This document shows positions 35,025-44,685 of a stretch of 64,000 nt of DNA, one piece after another. Position 1 is the stretch's first letter, and each line of letters opens with the position of its first letter. The notes beneath the pieces are model-generated. The model worked only from the letters and a program-made list of their open reading frames with translations. It had not been told where the DNA came from and made no database searches. The stretch is from Beijerinckiaceae bacterium. GTDB lineage: Bacteria; Pseudomonadota; Alphaproteobacteria; Rhizobiales; Beijerinckiaceae. Position numbers and translations under genes: made by a program. The stretch covers positions 1,364,001 to 1,428,000 of the forward strand of contig CP024846.1 in NCBI GenBank assembly GCA_004564215.1. Reading direction: 5' to 3'.

Positions 35025-35987
35025 TCACGCTTGCGGCGCAACGATAAATTTTTGAACGAACGGACCGATGTCGCTTCGCGGCGGACGCGCTGCCCTGGTG
35101 CAATTCATATCGATATGGGCTTGGGTATACATCGAAGCGAGAACGACGCCCTCCGGATTGGTCGCGAAGGCATAGTCCAGCAGCATTTCGCTCGCCATGA
35201 AGGGCGGGCCGTATCCGAGCTGAGACGCCAGCGCACCGAGCCGCCCGCCGTCGCCGATGAGAAGATGCGACAGCCGATCGAGCGCGCCAAGCCCGAACAC
35301 GCTGTGGCTGACGAAAAACAGCGACGCGTCTCCGGCAAGCGCATCCTTTACGCGTTCAAGCGCCTGTGCAAAGGGGTTTTCCGGCAGCTGCGCGATTCGA
35401 TAAAGCTCCGACTTGCGGACCCCCCCGATGATGGCCTCAGGGGATCCGGCAATCGAGACGGTGCGAACATAGCCTTTGCTGATCATCCGCTGCAATTCAT
35501 TCAAGATCGACTCATTGGTGCAATCTTGAGGGCTGGGGTCATGCAAGGCCAGCACGTCCACATAGTCCGTCCTGAGGCGGCGCAAGCTTTCGACGACCGA
35601 ATTTTCAATCTGGCCCGCCTGCAACCGATCGTTGTGCCTGGGCGCAATCGCCTTTTTGCCGCCGCGTAAGCGGGGCACCACCTTGGCCATGGCGCGGACC
35701 ACCGGCCGGAGGAAGCGCGTCATCGGCGTCACGGAGGGCCGAGGAACCCCAAATGTCGTACAAATCTCAACCCGGTCCCGACGGCCGACCAAAAACCTTC
35801 CCAATATGGCCTCCGCTTCCCCGTCGCCGTAAGGAGGCGCCACATCGTACCAGGTCACGCCGCGCTCAAATGCACACGCAAGCGCCCGAAGGCCCTGGCT
35901 CTCGGACACTCTCGATCCGAGCGGAGCACAGCCAAAACCCAAAGCCGAGGCACTCCGGCCAAGACTCGAAACATGGACCGTTCTCAT
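35025..35987 (-). CDS. Aldo/keto reductase
   Basis: A 320-residue (beta/alpha)8 oxidoreductase. It shows LGFGCAPLGS, the Asp-Tyr region WYDVAPPYGDGEAEAILG, LRRLRTDYVDVLALHDPSP and GYVRTVSIAG. The catalytic tetrad (Asp, Tyr, Lys, His) can be largely traced, but the usual C-terminal NADP-binding block is weak, and there is a long basic loop (PRLRGGKKAIAPRHND). It lies among polysaccharide genes, so it may reduce a sugar-derived carbonyl; this is inference. Confidence 0.85.
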   Translation of the reverse strand: MRTVHVSSLGRSASALGFGCAPLGSRVSESQGLRALACAFERGVTWYDVAPPYGDGEAEAILGRFLVGRRDRVEICTTFGVPRPSVTPMTRFLRPVVRAMAKVVPRLRGGKKAIAPRHNDRLQAGQIENSVVESLRRLRTDYVDVLALHDPSPQDCTNESILNELQRMISKGYVRTVSIAGSPEAIIGGVRKSELYRIAQLPENPFAQALERVKDALAGDASLFFVSHSVFGLGALDRLSHLLIGDGGRLGALASQLGYGPPFMASEMLLDYAFATNPEGVVLASMYTQAHIDMNCTRAARPPRSDIGPFVQKFIVAPQA

Positions 35988-36282
35988 GCGGGCTCTCCCC
36001 TTTTTATGCCGAAACGGCGCTTGGAGACGGCGGCTTGCCCGTCGGAGACAGTTTCGCCGGCGCTTCGGCCCGGAACATCGTGTTTGCTTCGCCTGATGAA
36101 GTGAACACGTCTGTCAACGTAAATATATAAACTCGCGATCCCATGTACATGGAATTTAGTTGGGATGCTTGAGCTGGGCATACATTCGCTGGCGCCGAGG
36201 CCAAGCATAAACTAACATTCGAATTCAATCATCCGATCGGGGCGCCGCAGGATGAACAATGCCGTTACGGAGAGCCACCTTA

Positions 36283-36978
36283 ATGACTCAAGCTACACTA
36301 AAGGCACCGCTTAAACTCGCTCCTATTGAACTGATCAATCGCGACGACTGGATCCTTGAAAGAGTCAAAGGCAAAAAAATCCTCCATGCCGGTCCGACGG
36401 ACAATATGCTTACGGAAAGCCGTGCCGAATCGGATCAGCTGCTGCACCAGAAACTTCGTCAGGCTGGGTGTCAGGTGACCGGAGTAGACATCGATATCGA
36501 GGGTATCAATCGCCTGCGAACAAGATTTGGCATTGACGATATCGTCCACGGTAGCATCGAGGTTCTCGATGAAGTGTTCCCCAACCAAAAATTTGACGTG
36601 ATTTTGGCTGCCGATGTTATGGAACACCTCAATAATCCAGGATTATTCTTGGAGTCCGCCAGAAAAGTGCTTGAACCGGACGGGGAGTTGATCATCACGG
36701 TTCCGAATGCATTTTCGTTTAAGAAATTCCTCGGCGTGGCGCTCTTCCATGAGGAAAGAAATCACCCCGATCACGTCTCTTTCTATTCACAAATGAACCT
36801 ACATCAGCTGCTCGGCCGGTTCGATTTCGTGATCATCGAAAAGCTGGCTTTTTTGATTGTCGACCCGAACAAGCGCCGCGCCAATGTCTGGGGAAACCGC
36901 ATCGCCCATCTCGTGATGCGCCTGCTGCGGAACAACAGCGTTGCGGATGAGCTTGCGGTTGTCGCCAAGCTCGCCTAG
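36283..36978 (+). CDS. Class I SAM-dependent methyltransferase
   Basis: A 231-residue methyltransferase. KILHAGPTDNMLTES is a degenerate motif I; VTGVDIDIEGINRLRTRFG, FDVILAADVMEHLNNPGLFL and LEPDGELIITVPNAF are the core motifs. The glycine-rich SAM motif is unusual (HAGPTD in place of GxGxG). Upstream ATG 36259 is possible, but GGAG before ATG 36283 favours this start. It probably methylates a sugar or lipid-linked intermediate of the adjacent glycan genes. Confidence 0.85.
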   Translation: MTQATLKAPLKLAPIELINRDDWILERVKGKKILHAGPTDNMLTESRAESDQLLHQKLRQAGCQVTGVDIDIEGINRLRTRFGIDDIVHGSIEVLDEVFPNQKFDVILAADVMEHLNNPGLFLESARKVLEPDGELIITVPNAFSFKKFLGVALFHEERNHPDHVSFYSQMNLHQLLGRFDFVIIEKLAFLIVDPNKRRANVWGNRIAHLVMRLLRNNSVADELAVVAKLA

Positions 36979-36982
36979 CGGT

Positions 36983-37555
36983 TCAGGAGTCGCTTTCCGG
37001 AAACCGAATTCTGCGCGGTTTGAGGGCACGCGCGGGATTGCCGACATACACTGTCCAGGGCTCAAGATTGGCGAATGTGCACCCCCTCGCCCCAAGCACG
37101 GCGCCCTCGCCGATTGTGACCCCTGGGCCGACAAAAGCTTCGGCAGCGACCCAGGCCCGCCGCCCAATCGCGATCGGCCGAGCGATGGTCTGGAAATGTG
37201 GGTCCTCAATGTCGTGCCCGGCGGTACAAAGCTGGGTGCCCTGCGAGACGACCGCGTAATCGCCAAGCGTAATTTTGGCGACCGAATAGACCGTCACATT
37301 CGGGGAAATGGAGGCATAAGCCCCAAGTTCCAGGTTGGGCGGATACCAAATCCTGGCGCTGCCATAGATATTGGCGGTCGGCGCGACCTTCGCCCCGAAA
37401 AGTCGCAGCAACCATCGCCGCCAACCGCGCAACGGCGGCGGAGTCCAGGACGCGAAAACGGCCCAGGTCAAATTCCAGCAGGCACGGAAGACGCGATTGC
37501 GCCAAGGATAGGTCGCGCCGCCCTCGACGGGCCGTGTCACCTTTGCATCGAGCAC
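36983..37555 (-). CDS. WcaF-like O-acetyltransferase (left-handed beta helix)
   Basis: A 190-residue hexapeptide-repeat acyltransferase like those annotated as colanic acid acetyltransferases. An N-terminal region (RNRVFRACWNLTWAVFASW) precedes repeats such as APTANIYGSARIWYPPNLEL, ISPNVTVYSVAKITLGDYAV and GPGVTIGEGAVLGARG, and the catalytic His in TAGHDIED. The start is GTG, 2 nt after the stop of the glycosyltransferase gene, so the two are co-transcribed. It likely acetylates an exopolysaccharide repeat. Confidence 0.87.
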   Translation of the reverse strand: MLDAKVTRPVEGGATYPWRNRVFRACWNLTWAVFASWTPPPLRGWRRWLLRLFGAKVAPTANIYGSARIWYPPNLELGAYASISPNVTVYSVAKITLGDYAVVSQGTQLCTAGHDIEDPHFQTIARPIAIGRRAWVAAEAFVGPGVTIGEGAVLGARGCTFANLEPWTVYVGNPARALKPRRIRFPESDS

Positions 37556-37557
37556 GC

Positions 37558-38748
37558 CTATGCCCCTTTGCCGGCAAAAGCCTGGATCAGCTGCGGCGCC
37601 ATGGTTCCGATATCGAATTTCTCGACAAATCCTTGGCGGGCCCGCTGACCCATGCTCTGCTTTGCGTCCTCCGGGAGGGCGAGGAATTGTTCCAGCAGGC
37701 GGGTGATGCCCGCGAGATCGTCATTGTCGATCAGGCCAGCCCCGCTATCTTGGACTTCGCGCCAAGTATTGACCTTCCGGGTCGTCAGCACCGGCTTCCC
37801 GCAGGCCATCGCCTCGGCTATGACAATGCCGAAATTTTCCTGATGTGAAGGCAGGATGAAAGCCTCCGAGGCACGAAAGGCACCCCATTTTAAATCGCCT
37901 TTCAACATGCCGGGCCAATGAATCCGGTCCTGCACGCCAAGCTCCGCCGCCATGGTCTTCAGGTCCTTTGTCCAGCCGCTGGCATCGGGCCCCGCCATCA
38001 CCAGATCCAGCATTGGCGCTTGGCCTGCGACCTTCGCAAACGCCTGGATCAAGAGATCGCAACCCTTCTTGGGATGAATCCGGCTCAGAAACAAAACGAA
38101 ACGGCGACCGGCCAATTGGGGAACCGCGCTGCGAAACGCTGCGATCTGCGCCTCGGCATCCCCCTCTATGTCGCGGGTGCCATAAGAGATGACGCGTTCC
38201 CGGCATCGAAACGGCCAAAAAGAATGTCGCGCAAGCTGGCGTTCTTCCTCGGTCGTAAAAAACACAGTGCGGGCATTTGCGACCAAGCGGCCTTCGCTGA
38301 ACCACCAGAAGACCTGCTTGACCGCTGCCTTCAGCGGATGCGCCCGGTTGAAATAGGGATCGAGCATGCCATGCGTATAAACAAAATAAGGCGTTTCGCT
38401 CTTGGCCAGCGCGCGCCATGCACCCAGTGCGGTGTAATTCCATAGGCCATGGACGATGACAGCATCGTAGAACTTAGCGTTTTCCTTGAGCCAGGGCACG
38501 AAATGAGGGGTATAGCCATAGCGCAACCAAGGGAGTCTGCTTTTCCACGCCCGATAGCGGGGATTTCTGATCCCCATCGCATGGAGCGGCAACTCGGCCG
38601 TCTTAACCCAGGGTTCATAGGGCGAATCGAGCGTCACGATCTCCTGGTTGCAGCCCTGCGCCTTCAAAACCGCGATGGAATTCATTATGCCTTCGACGGG
38701 GCCCCCGGATTCGGGGTTCATCGAGGCTATCACGCGCAAAACATTCAT
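37558..38748 (-). CDS. Glycosyltransferase family 4
   Basis: A 396-residue GT-B glycosyltransferase. The start VLRVIASMNPESGGPVEGIM and the donor side VLFLSRIHPKKGCDLLIQAFA, AFILPSHQENFGIVIAEAMA (E-x7-E motif) and CGKPVLTTRKVNTWREV are all present. It forms an operon with the acetyltransferase, consistent with assembly of an acetylated surface polysaccharide. Donor and acceptor unknown. Confidence 0.9.
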   Translation of the reverse strand: MNVLRVIASMNPESGGPVEGIMNSIAVLKAQGCNQEIVTLDSPYEPWVKTAELPLHAMGIRNPRYRAWKSRLPWLRYGYTPHFVPWLKENAKFYDAVIVHGLWNYTALGAWRALAKSETPYFVYTHGMLDPYFNRAHPLKAAVKQVFWWFSEGRLVANARTVFFTTEEERQLARHSFWPFRCRERVISYGTRDIEGDAEAQIAAFRSAVPQLAGRRFVLFLSRIHPKKGCDLLIQAFAKVAGQAPMLDLVMAGPDASGWTKDLKTMAAELGVQDRIHWPGMLKGDLKWGAFRASEAFILPSHQENFGIVIAEAMACGKPVLTTRKVNTWREVQDSGAGLIDNDDLAGITRLLEQFLALPEDAKQSMGQRARQGFVEKFDIGTMAPQLIQAFAGKGA

Positions 38749-38973
38749 CGCGGTTCATGACCTGTCACGGAGAAAGGGCCAAAATCGGTATCCTTGAATG
38801 TTAGCATAAGCTTGCCACACAAAACCACGCTTCTCGCGTGATCCATACGCGGTTCCGTGTCATTTTGAGGAACGCCCCGGACCCGCTTTGCGAAATCATC
38901 GGGTCCAAGCCTCCCGCCAACACCTCGGGACCGGTAAGATTTTGAACACGCGTCTCAAACAGGCCCACGCCCA

Positions 38974-39900
38974 ATGACCCATGTGGCAACGCTCATTTGC
39001 AGCCCAGCCTCGCCCATCCTGACGGATCAGCTGCTGCGGCGGGCCATGGGTGCCTTGAGAAAACCGGAGCCGCCGCATTGGCTCGACCCAGCAATCGCAG
39101 CCGACATCGCCTTTGAGCCGGTGCCGCCGACGGACACGCGAGCCATCGCCGATTCGGTGCGGAGCGCTCTCGAAAGCCAGTCGATCGACGTCATCGTGCA
39201 AGACGCGCGGGACCGGCGTAAAAAGCTTTTGCTGGCCGACATGGATTCGACCATGATCGGCCAGGAATGCATCGATGAACTCGCCGCCGAGGTCGGCAAG
39301 AAAACCCATGTCGCCGCGATAACCGAACGCACCATGCGCGGCGAGATCGAGTTCGAGCCGGCTTTGCGCGAACGCGTTGCCCTTCTCAAGGGGCTTTCTG
39401 GTGATACCATCTTGCGCGTGGTCGCCGACAAGATCAGCTTGACGTCGGGCGGACCGACTCTGGTAAGGACCATGCGGGCACATGGAGCACGGACCGTCCT
39501 CGTTTCCGGTGGCTTTTCCGTCTTCACGTCGATTATCGCGGAAAAGATCGGCTTTGATGAGCATCGAGCCAACCAGCTTCTTCTCGACGCCGAGGGCCGC
39601 CTCAGTGGGCTTGTTGCCGAACCTGTGCTCGGCAAGCAAGCCAAACTCGCGGCCCTGCTGCAGTTGCGCGAAAAGTGTGGCCTTTCCAGCGAAGAGACTC
39701 TTGCCGTTGGCGATGGCGCCAACGATCTTGCGATGCTCGAAGCCGCCGGCCTCGGCGTTGCCTTTCACGCCAAACCCAAAGTCGCCGCTGCCGCGCACGC
39801 CCGGATCGATCACGGCGACCTCACCGCCCTGCTTTATGCCCAAGGCTACCGCGGCGAGGAGTTCGCCGTTGCGCGGAAATTGTCGACGGGCGAAGCATGA
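38974..39900 (+). CDS. serB: Phosphoserine phosphatase
   Basis: Last step of serine synthesis. The 308-residue protein has an N-terminal ACT-like part (about residues 1-80), the HAD nucleophile motif LLLADMDSTMIGQECIDELA (Asp89, Asp91), VSGGFSVFTS, GRLSGLV and AVGDGANDLAML. Length and motifs match alphaproteobacterial SerB. Confidence 0.96.
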   Translation: MTHVATLICSPASPILTDQLLRRAMGALRKPEPPHWLDPAIAADIAFEPVPPTDTRAIADSVRSALESQSIDVIVQDARDRRKKLLLADMDSTMIGQECIDELAAEVGKKTHVAAITERTMRGEIEFEPALRERVALLKGLSGDTILRVVADKISLTSGGPTLVRTMRAHGARTVLVSGGFSVFTSIIAEKIGFDEHRANQLLLDAEGRLSGLVAEPVLGKQAKLAALLQLREKCGLSSEETLAVGDGANDLAMLEAAGLGVAFHAKPKVAAAAHARIDHGDLTALLYAQGYRGEEFAVARKLSTGEA

Positions 39901-39957
39901 TTTTGGGCCGGAAACTTGGATCGCTCGTTCAATTGAGACCAACCGGTGAAACAGCAG

Positions 39958-40740
39958 ATGCACAGCGTCGATTTGAATTGCGATTGCGGTGAGGGCTTCG
40001 GTGCCTATCGCATCGGTGACGACCTTGCCATGCTGGATATCGTCACGAGCGCTAACATCGCGTGCGGTTTTCACGCCGGCGATCCGGAAATCATGACGGA
40101 GGTGTTCAGGATCGCAAAGGCCAAGGGAGTTGCGATCGGTGCGCATCCGGGCTTCCCGGATCTTTGGGGCTTTGGCCGGCGGAGATTGCCTTTCAGCGCC
40201 GCCGAAATCGAGCGGCTCGTCGCTTATCAGATCGGCGCCGCCTCGGGGCTTGCTGCGTTTGTGGGCCATGAACTCGGTTTTGTGAAAGTTCATGGCGCCT
40301 TGAGCAATATCGCAACCGAGGACGCGGTGGTCGCGCAAGCGATTGCCCACGCCGTGAAAATGGTTGACCCTCGCCTTGGCTTGCTCGCCCCGGCCGGGAC
40401 AAAATTGGAAACGGCGGGGGGCGCCCAGGGGCTTGCGGTCTTCCGTGAAATCTATGCTGATCGCGCCTATGCGGACTCTGGCCTGCTGGTGGACAGGTCT
40501 CACCCCGGCGCCGTGCTGCATGAAGCCGCCGAGGTTGCCGAGCGTGTCCTCGCCATGGTTTTGGAAGCGGCGATCATCACCGTCACCGGCAAACGTTTGG
40601 CCGTCGGCATCGATTCCATCTGCGTGCATGGCGACAGTCCAAACGCCGTGGCGATGGCCAGGGCCGTACGCTCGCGGCTCGAGGGAGCCGGGATCGCACT
40701 CGCCCCTTTCACACATGTTCCGGCACCGGCCCCAGCATGA
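39958..40740 (+). CDS. pxpA: 5-oxoprolinase subunit A (LamB/YcsF)
   Basis: Part of the bacterial ATP-dependent 5-oxoprolinase PxpABC, which opens 5-oxoproline to glutamate. The LamB/YcsF signature is complete: VDLNCDCGEGFGAYRIGDD, SANIACGFHAGDP, GVAIGAHPGFPDLWGFGRR and KVHGALSNIA. ATG 39958 is chosen with GGTGA upstream; a GTG at 39946 is possible. Its stop overlaps the pxpB start. Confidence 0.94.
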   Translation: MHSVDLNCDCGEGFGAYRIGDDLAMLDIVTSANIACGFHAGDPEIMTEVFRIAKAKGVAIGAHPGFPDLWGFGRRRLPFSAAEIERLVAYQIGAASGLAAFVGHELGFVKVHGALSNIATEDAVVAQAIAHAVKMVDPRLGLLAPAGTKLETAGGAQGLAVFREIYADRAYADSGLLVDRSHPGAVLHEAAEVAERVLAMVLEAAIITVTGKRLAVGIDSICVHGDSPNAVAMARAVRSRLEGAGIALAPFTHVPAPAPA

Positions 40741-41474
40741 CCGCTTATTCCGCGCCACGCTATTTGCCGGCCGGCGAATCGGCGCTTGTCGTCGAATTCG
40801 GCGACAGCATCGATCAAGCGATTCATGACCTTGTTCTGGCGCTTGACGCGGCCGTCGGCCAAGCCAAATGGGATGGCGTAATCGAGACCGTGCCCACCTA
40901 TCGCTCGCTCATGATTCATTTCGATCCGCGCCGCTTGACCACCGAAACATTGGTCCACAATCTTGTTCGTCTCGACACCCTTGCCACCCCGATCCGGAGG
41001 CCAGCAAAATGCTGGCGTATCCCGGCCTGCTATGATCCGCCGTACGGCGAGGATTTGGGCGAGGTGGCCGCGCGGCTCGGCCTGCCGCAGCAACAAATCA
41101 TCGATTTGCATCTGGGTGCGCGCTACCGGGTGTACATGTATGGTTTCGCGCCGGGATTTACATTTCTCGGCGGCCTTCCAAAAGAGCTCTTGATTCCACG
41201 CCGCCCGAGCCCGCGCGATCCGGCGCCACCGGGTTCTCTGCTCATCGCCGCGGGCCAGGCGCTCATTACCGGTTGCGCGATGCCAACCGGCTGGTACGGC
41301 GTAGGCCGCACGCCGCTCAAGGTGTTCGACCAAAGCCGCGACCCGGTTTTTCTCATTGGCATCGGCGACGAGGTGCGCTTTGAACGGATCGATCCTTTAG
41401 CTTTCGAGGCTCTCGGCAGCGCCGCCGCCAGTGGGGATCCTGTCGCGCAGCAGATTCCCTTGAGCGAGCCCTGA
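40737..41474 (+). CDS. pxpB: 5-oxoprolinase subunit B
   Basis: A 245-residue allophanate hydrolase subunit 1/KipI-type domain with PRYLPAGESALVVEFGDSID, MYGFAPGFTFLGGLP and GVGRTPLKVFD. Its ATG overlaps the pxpA stop as ATGA and pxpC begins 1 nt after its stop, so the three are translationally coupled. Confidence 0.95.
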   Translation: MTAYSAPRYLPAGESALVVEFGDSIDQAIHDLVLALDAAVGQAKWDGVIETVPTYRSLMIHFDPRRLTTETLVHNLVRLDTLATPIRRPAKCWRIPACYDPPYGEDLGEVAARLGLPQQQIIDLHLGARYRVYMYGFAPGFTFLGGLPKELLIPRRPSPRDPAPPGSLLIAAGQALITGCAMPTGWYGVGRTPLKVFDQSRDPVFLIGIGDEVRFERIDPLAFEALGSAAASGDPVAQQIPLSEP

Positions 41475-41475
41475 C

Positions 41476-42525
41476 ATGCAAGCTTGCCTGCGCGTGCTGC
41501 GCGCCGGTCCGGGCGCTACGGTTCAAGACGGCGGACGTCATGGATATCTTCGCTTTGGCGTGACCCCGGCCGGCCCGATGGATTGGACCGCGTTTCGGAC
41601 TGCCAACTTAGCCCTCGGCAATGATGATCGCGCAGCCGCCGTTGAAATTCCGGCCGGCGGCATTGAAGTCATGTGCGAAGGCACGCCGCTTGCGGTTGCT
41701 TTTGCTGGCGCGGCTTTCGAGTGGCGCCGCGACGGCCGGACTTTACCCAAGCCGACACGCCTGCGCTTGCAACCCGGCGAGACCCTATCGGCGCGCGCCG
41801 GCAAGGATGGCACATTCGCTTATCTTGCAGTCGAAAACGGATTCGATACGCCGGTTGTGATGGGAAGCCGGGCGACGCATATGCGATCGGCGATCGGGGG
41901 TATCGAAGGGCGGATGCTGATGCCGAGCGACGTCCTTCCCGCCAGGGGCCGTTCGGAGGCGCAAACCGCTGACAGCTTCGAGGCTACAATCGACGCGCCT
42001 TGGTTATTGCGCGACAAACAAGCCATCCGAGTCGTGCTGGGGCCGCAAGACGATTATTTTGCCGAGGAGAGTTTGGACCGTTTCTTCCGCGCGCGGTTTA
42101 CGCTCACCCCGACCGCGGACCGCATGGCCTATCGTTTCGACGGACCGGAGATCGTACACGCGCGGGGCTATGACATCGTATCGGATGGCATTGCGCTTGG
42201 CGCCATTCAAATCGCCGGGGACAAGAAACCTCTGGTCCTGATGGCAGATCGCCAGCCGACCGGAGGCTATCCAAAGCTCGGCCATGTGATCCGAGCGGAT
42301 ATTGGCCGCCTCGCCCAGATGTTTCCGGGCGAGACCTGCCAATTTAGCAAAGTCAGCATCGAAGAGGCGCGAGCGGCGCTTTTTGCGCTCGAAGACGAAA
42401 TCGCGGAAACGCCATCTCGCCTTCGCCCACTGCGCCGGGACCTCTCGTCATCGGAGCTGCTCGGGACCAATCTGATCGATGGTTTTGTCAATGCCAACGA
42501 TCAGATCCCCCAAAACAGGGATTAG
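41476..42525 (+). CDS. pxpC: 5-oxoprolinase subunit C
   Basis: A 349-residue biotin-dependent carboxyltransferase/KipA-like subunit: GPGATVQDGGRHGYLRFGVT, GPMDWTAFRTANLALGND, MGSRATHMRSAIGGIEGR, and the conserved MADRQPTGGYPKLGHVI. The last 4 nt overlap the stop of the convergent Gly-rich gene. Confidence 0.95.
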   Translation: MQACLRVLRAGPGATVQDGGRHGYLRFGVTPAGPMDWTAFRTANLALGNDDRAAAVEIPAGGIEVMCEGTPLAVAFAGAAFEWRRDGRTLPKPTRLRLQPGETLSARAGKDGTFAYLAVENGFDTPVVMGSRATHMRSAIGGIEGRMLMPSDVLPARGRSEAQTADSFEATIDAPWLLRDKQAIRVVLGPQDDYFAEESLDRFFRARFTLTPTADRMAYRFDGPEIVHARGYDIVSDGIALGAIQIAGDKKPLVLMADRQPTGGYPKLGHVIRADIGRLAQMFPGETCQFSKVSIEEARAALFALEDEIAETPSRLRPLRRDLSSSELLGTNLIDGFVNANDQIPQNRD

Positions 42526-43067
42526 TGACCACCGTGCCCACCGCCACCATGCCCACCGCCACCGCCGCCGTGCCCGCCGCCACCGCCGCCATGCCCGCCG
42601 CCACCACCGCCGTGCCCGCCGCCGCCACCGCCGTGCCAGCCGCCGCCACCGCCGTGCCAGCCGCCGCCACCGCCGTGCCAACCGCCACCACCGCCATGCC
42701 AGCCGCCGCCACCGCCGTGCCAACCGCCGCCACCGCCATGCCAGCCGCCGCCACCGCCGTGCCAACCACCCCCACCGCCGTGCCAGCCGGGGCCGCGCCA
42801 GCCATGCCAGCCGTAGCCGCCTCCCCAGCCATAGCCGCGCCGCCAGGGATAGCCGCACCAGTACCAGCCAGGTCCGTGCCAGCCGTTGCCATACCAGCAA
42901 TAATTATTGCCACCCCAATAAAACTGAACCTGTTCCACCGGCACGGCGTGCTCCGCCGCGACAGCTACGCCAGCATTTGGTAGAAATCCGGCCTGCGCGC
43001 TTCCGCCTAGCCCCGCACTGGCAACAATAGACGCGAACGCGGTCGCAATGTTAATCAACCGGCGCAT
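42522..43067 (-). CDS. Secreted Gly/His/Trp-repeat protein
   Basis: A 181-residue exported protein. A signal peptide (MRRLINIATAFASIVASAGL to about residue 26) is followed by an aromatic Gly-rich part (WYGNGWHGPGWYWCGYPWRR), then about eight tandem WHGGGGG heptads, about four GHGGGGG units and a GHGGH end. Histidine spacing suggests metal or surface binding, and Gly/aromatic repeats suggest a structural envelope role; both are inference. ATG 43067 has AAGGAG 6 nt upstream. Converges on pxpC with a 4-nt overlap. Confidence 0.8.
   Translation of the reverse strand: MRRLINIATAFASIVASAGLGGSAQAGFLPNAGVAVAAEHAVPVEQVQFYWGGNNYCWYGNGWHGPGWYWCGYPWRRGYGWGGGYGWHGWRGPGWHGGGGGWHGGGGGWHGGGGGWHGGGGGWHGGGGGWHGGGGGWHGGGGGWHGGGGGGHGGGGGGHGGGGGGHGGGGGGHGGGGHGGH
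42540..42790 (-). repeat. 21-bp tandem coding repeat (WHGGGGG units)
   Basis: The DNA repeats with a 21-bp period, one unit per WHGGGGG heptad, with third-position variants (ccagcc/ccaacc), and degrades at the left end into GHGGGGG units. Such repeats change copy number by slippage. Confidence 0.85.
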
Positions 43068-43176
43068 TTGCTTCTCCTTGGAATGTTTCTGGCTCAACCT
43101 ACAGTCTTCACCTTGGTCGATCCGGAAGGAAATCAATCGCGTTCGAGCAAATAAGATGTGACTTCAATCACGTCGC

Positions 43177-43290
43177 TAGAGCATATTCCGAAAAAGTTGA
43201 CCGACTTTTTCGATCAGAACATGCTCCACTCGTTGTACTTGAGCGATTCCTTTTCGATCAGATGATTCCATCTGATCGGGAAGCGCTCTA
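43177..43290 (-). repeat. RIME-like two-palindrome element, copy B (inverted relative to copy A)
   Basis: The reverse complement is nearly identical to 7537-7652, keeping both hairpins and the spacer, with a handful of substitutions. It sits immediately downstream of the argG stop. Confidence 0.85.
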
Positions 43291-43293
43291 ATG

Positions 43294-44532
43294 TCAGCCC
43301 AACACCCTCCGGGCGCGTTTGGCCAATGTTCGCAGGCGCAACGCATTGAGCTTGATGAACCCGGCCGCGTCACGATGATCGTAGGCGATGGCGCCTTCCT
43401 CGAAGGTCACGAGATCCTGATCATAGAGCGAATAAGGGCTCGAGCGCCCGACCACAGAGGCCGAGCCCTTATAAAGCTTCAAGCGCACGCGGCCGGTCAC
43501 GAATTCCTGGCTCCGGTCGATGAGAGCCTGCAACATTTCCCGTTCGGGCGAGAACCAGAAGCCGTTGTAAATAAGCTCCGCATATTTCGGCATCAGTTCA
43601 TCCTTCAAATGCGCGGCGCCGCGATCAAGCGTAATCTGCTCAATGCCGCGATGCGCGAAATAAAGGATCGTACCGCCCGGCGTTTCATACATGCCGCGCG
43701 ATTTCATGCCGACGAAGCGGTTCTCGACCAGATCGAGCCGACCAATTCCATGCGTGCGTCCGAGCCCATTCAGATGCGCGAGCAAAGTCGCGGGAGACAT
43801 CGGCTTGCCGTCGACGGCAACTGCGTCGCCCCGCTCGAAATCGATCTCGACATAGGCCGGCTGGTTCGGCGCATCTTCGGGATTGACGGTACGTGAATAG
43901 ACATAATCCGGCACTTCCTGCGCGGGGTCTTCCAGCACCTTGCCTTCCGAAGATACATGCAGAAGATTGGCGTCGACCGAAAAAGGCGCGTCCCCCCGCT
44001 TGTCCTTGGCGATCGGAATCTGATTTTGCTCGGCAAACGCGATCAGTGCCGTGCGCGAGGTCAAGTCCCACTCCCGCCACGGCGCGATGACCTTGATGTC
44101 GGGTTCGAGCGCATAATAGGAAAGCTCGAAACGGACCTGGTCGTTGCCTTTTCCGGTGGCGCCATGGGCCACCGCATCGGCACCGGTCTTGCGCGCAATC
44201 TCGACCTGCTTTTTGGCGATCAAGGGTCGTGCGATCGACGTGCCGAGAAGATATAGCCCTTCGTACTGCGCATTCGCGCGAAACATCGGAAACACATAGT
44301 CGCGGACAAATTCCTCGCGCAAATCCTCAATGAAAATATGCTCCGGCTTGATGCCGAGAAGCAGCGCCTTTTCCCGCGCCGGTTCCAATTCCTCCCCTTG
44401 GCCGAGGTCGGCCGTAAAGGTCACGACCTCGCAGCCATAGGTCGTTTGCAGCCATTTGAGGATAATCGACGTGTCCAGGCCGCCCGAATAGGCAAGCACA
44501 ACCCGTTTCACGTCTTTCGTTTCAGCTGCCAT
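43294..44532 (-). CDS. argG: Argininosuccinate synthase
   Basis: Joins citrulline and aspartate with ATP in arginine synthesis. The 412-residue protein has the PP-loop motif [16 protein letters not shown] at about residues 13-28, [17 protein letters not shown] and [12 protein letters not shown]. Length normal. It follows cmk on the same strand, 153 bp downstream, occupying the place where rpsA usually lies. Confidence 0.97.
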   Translation of the reverse strand: MAAETKDVKRVVLAYSGGLDTSIILKWLQTTYGCEVVTFTADLGQGEELEPAREKALLLGIKPEHIFIEDLREEFVRDYVFPMFRANAQYEGLYLLGTSIARPLIAKKQVEIARKTGADAVAHGATGKGNDQVRFELSYYALEPDIKVIAPWREWDLTSRTALIAFAEQNQIPIAKDKRGDAPFSVDANLLHVSSEGKVLEDPAQEVPDYVYSRTVNPEDAPNQPAYVEIDFERGDAVAVDGKPMSPATLLAHLNGLGRTHGIGRLDLVENRFVGMKSRGMYETPGGTILYFAHRGIEQITLDRGAAHLKDELMPKYAELIYNGFWFSPEREMLQALIDRSQEFVTGRVRLKLYKGSASVVGRSSPYSLYDQDLVTFEEGAIAYDHRDAAGFIKLNALRLRTLAKRARRVLG

Positions 44533-44685
44533 GAAGAACTCGCGGAGATGGGAAGGAGGAGGCCCGCGACTATAGTGGCGAAGCCAGTCCGCGCAAGTGT
44601 GTTGGGACGCTGAGATTAGGTTTTCTTGCGCCGAACCCTTACTCGAGGCTTCGCCTTCAAATGAGTCCGCCAGACCCGCCCGTTC

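Noticed and set aside
34083..38748. A complete capsule or O-antigen locus
   Set aside because: Only five genes, on both strands, with no polymerase, flippase or polysaccharide export gene; a fragment of glycan functions rather than a full locus.
38896..40758. 620-residue open frame opposite serB and pxpA
   Set aside because: Spans two well-supported genes on the opposite strand and has no motif of its own.
42540..42790. Regular repeats resembling a CRISPR array
   Set aside because: The period is 21 bp with no spacers and it encodes an in-frame heptad; a tandem coding repeat, not CRISPR.
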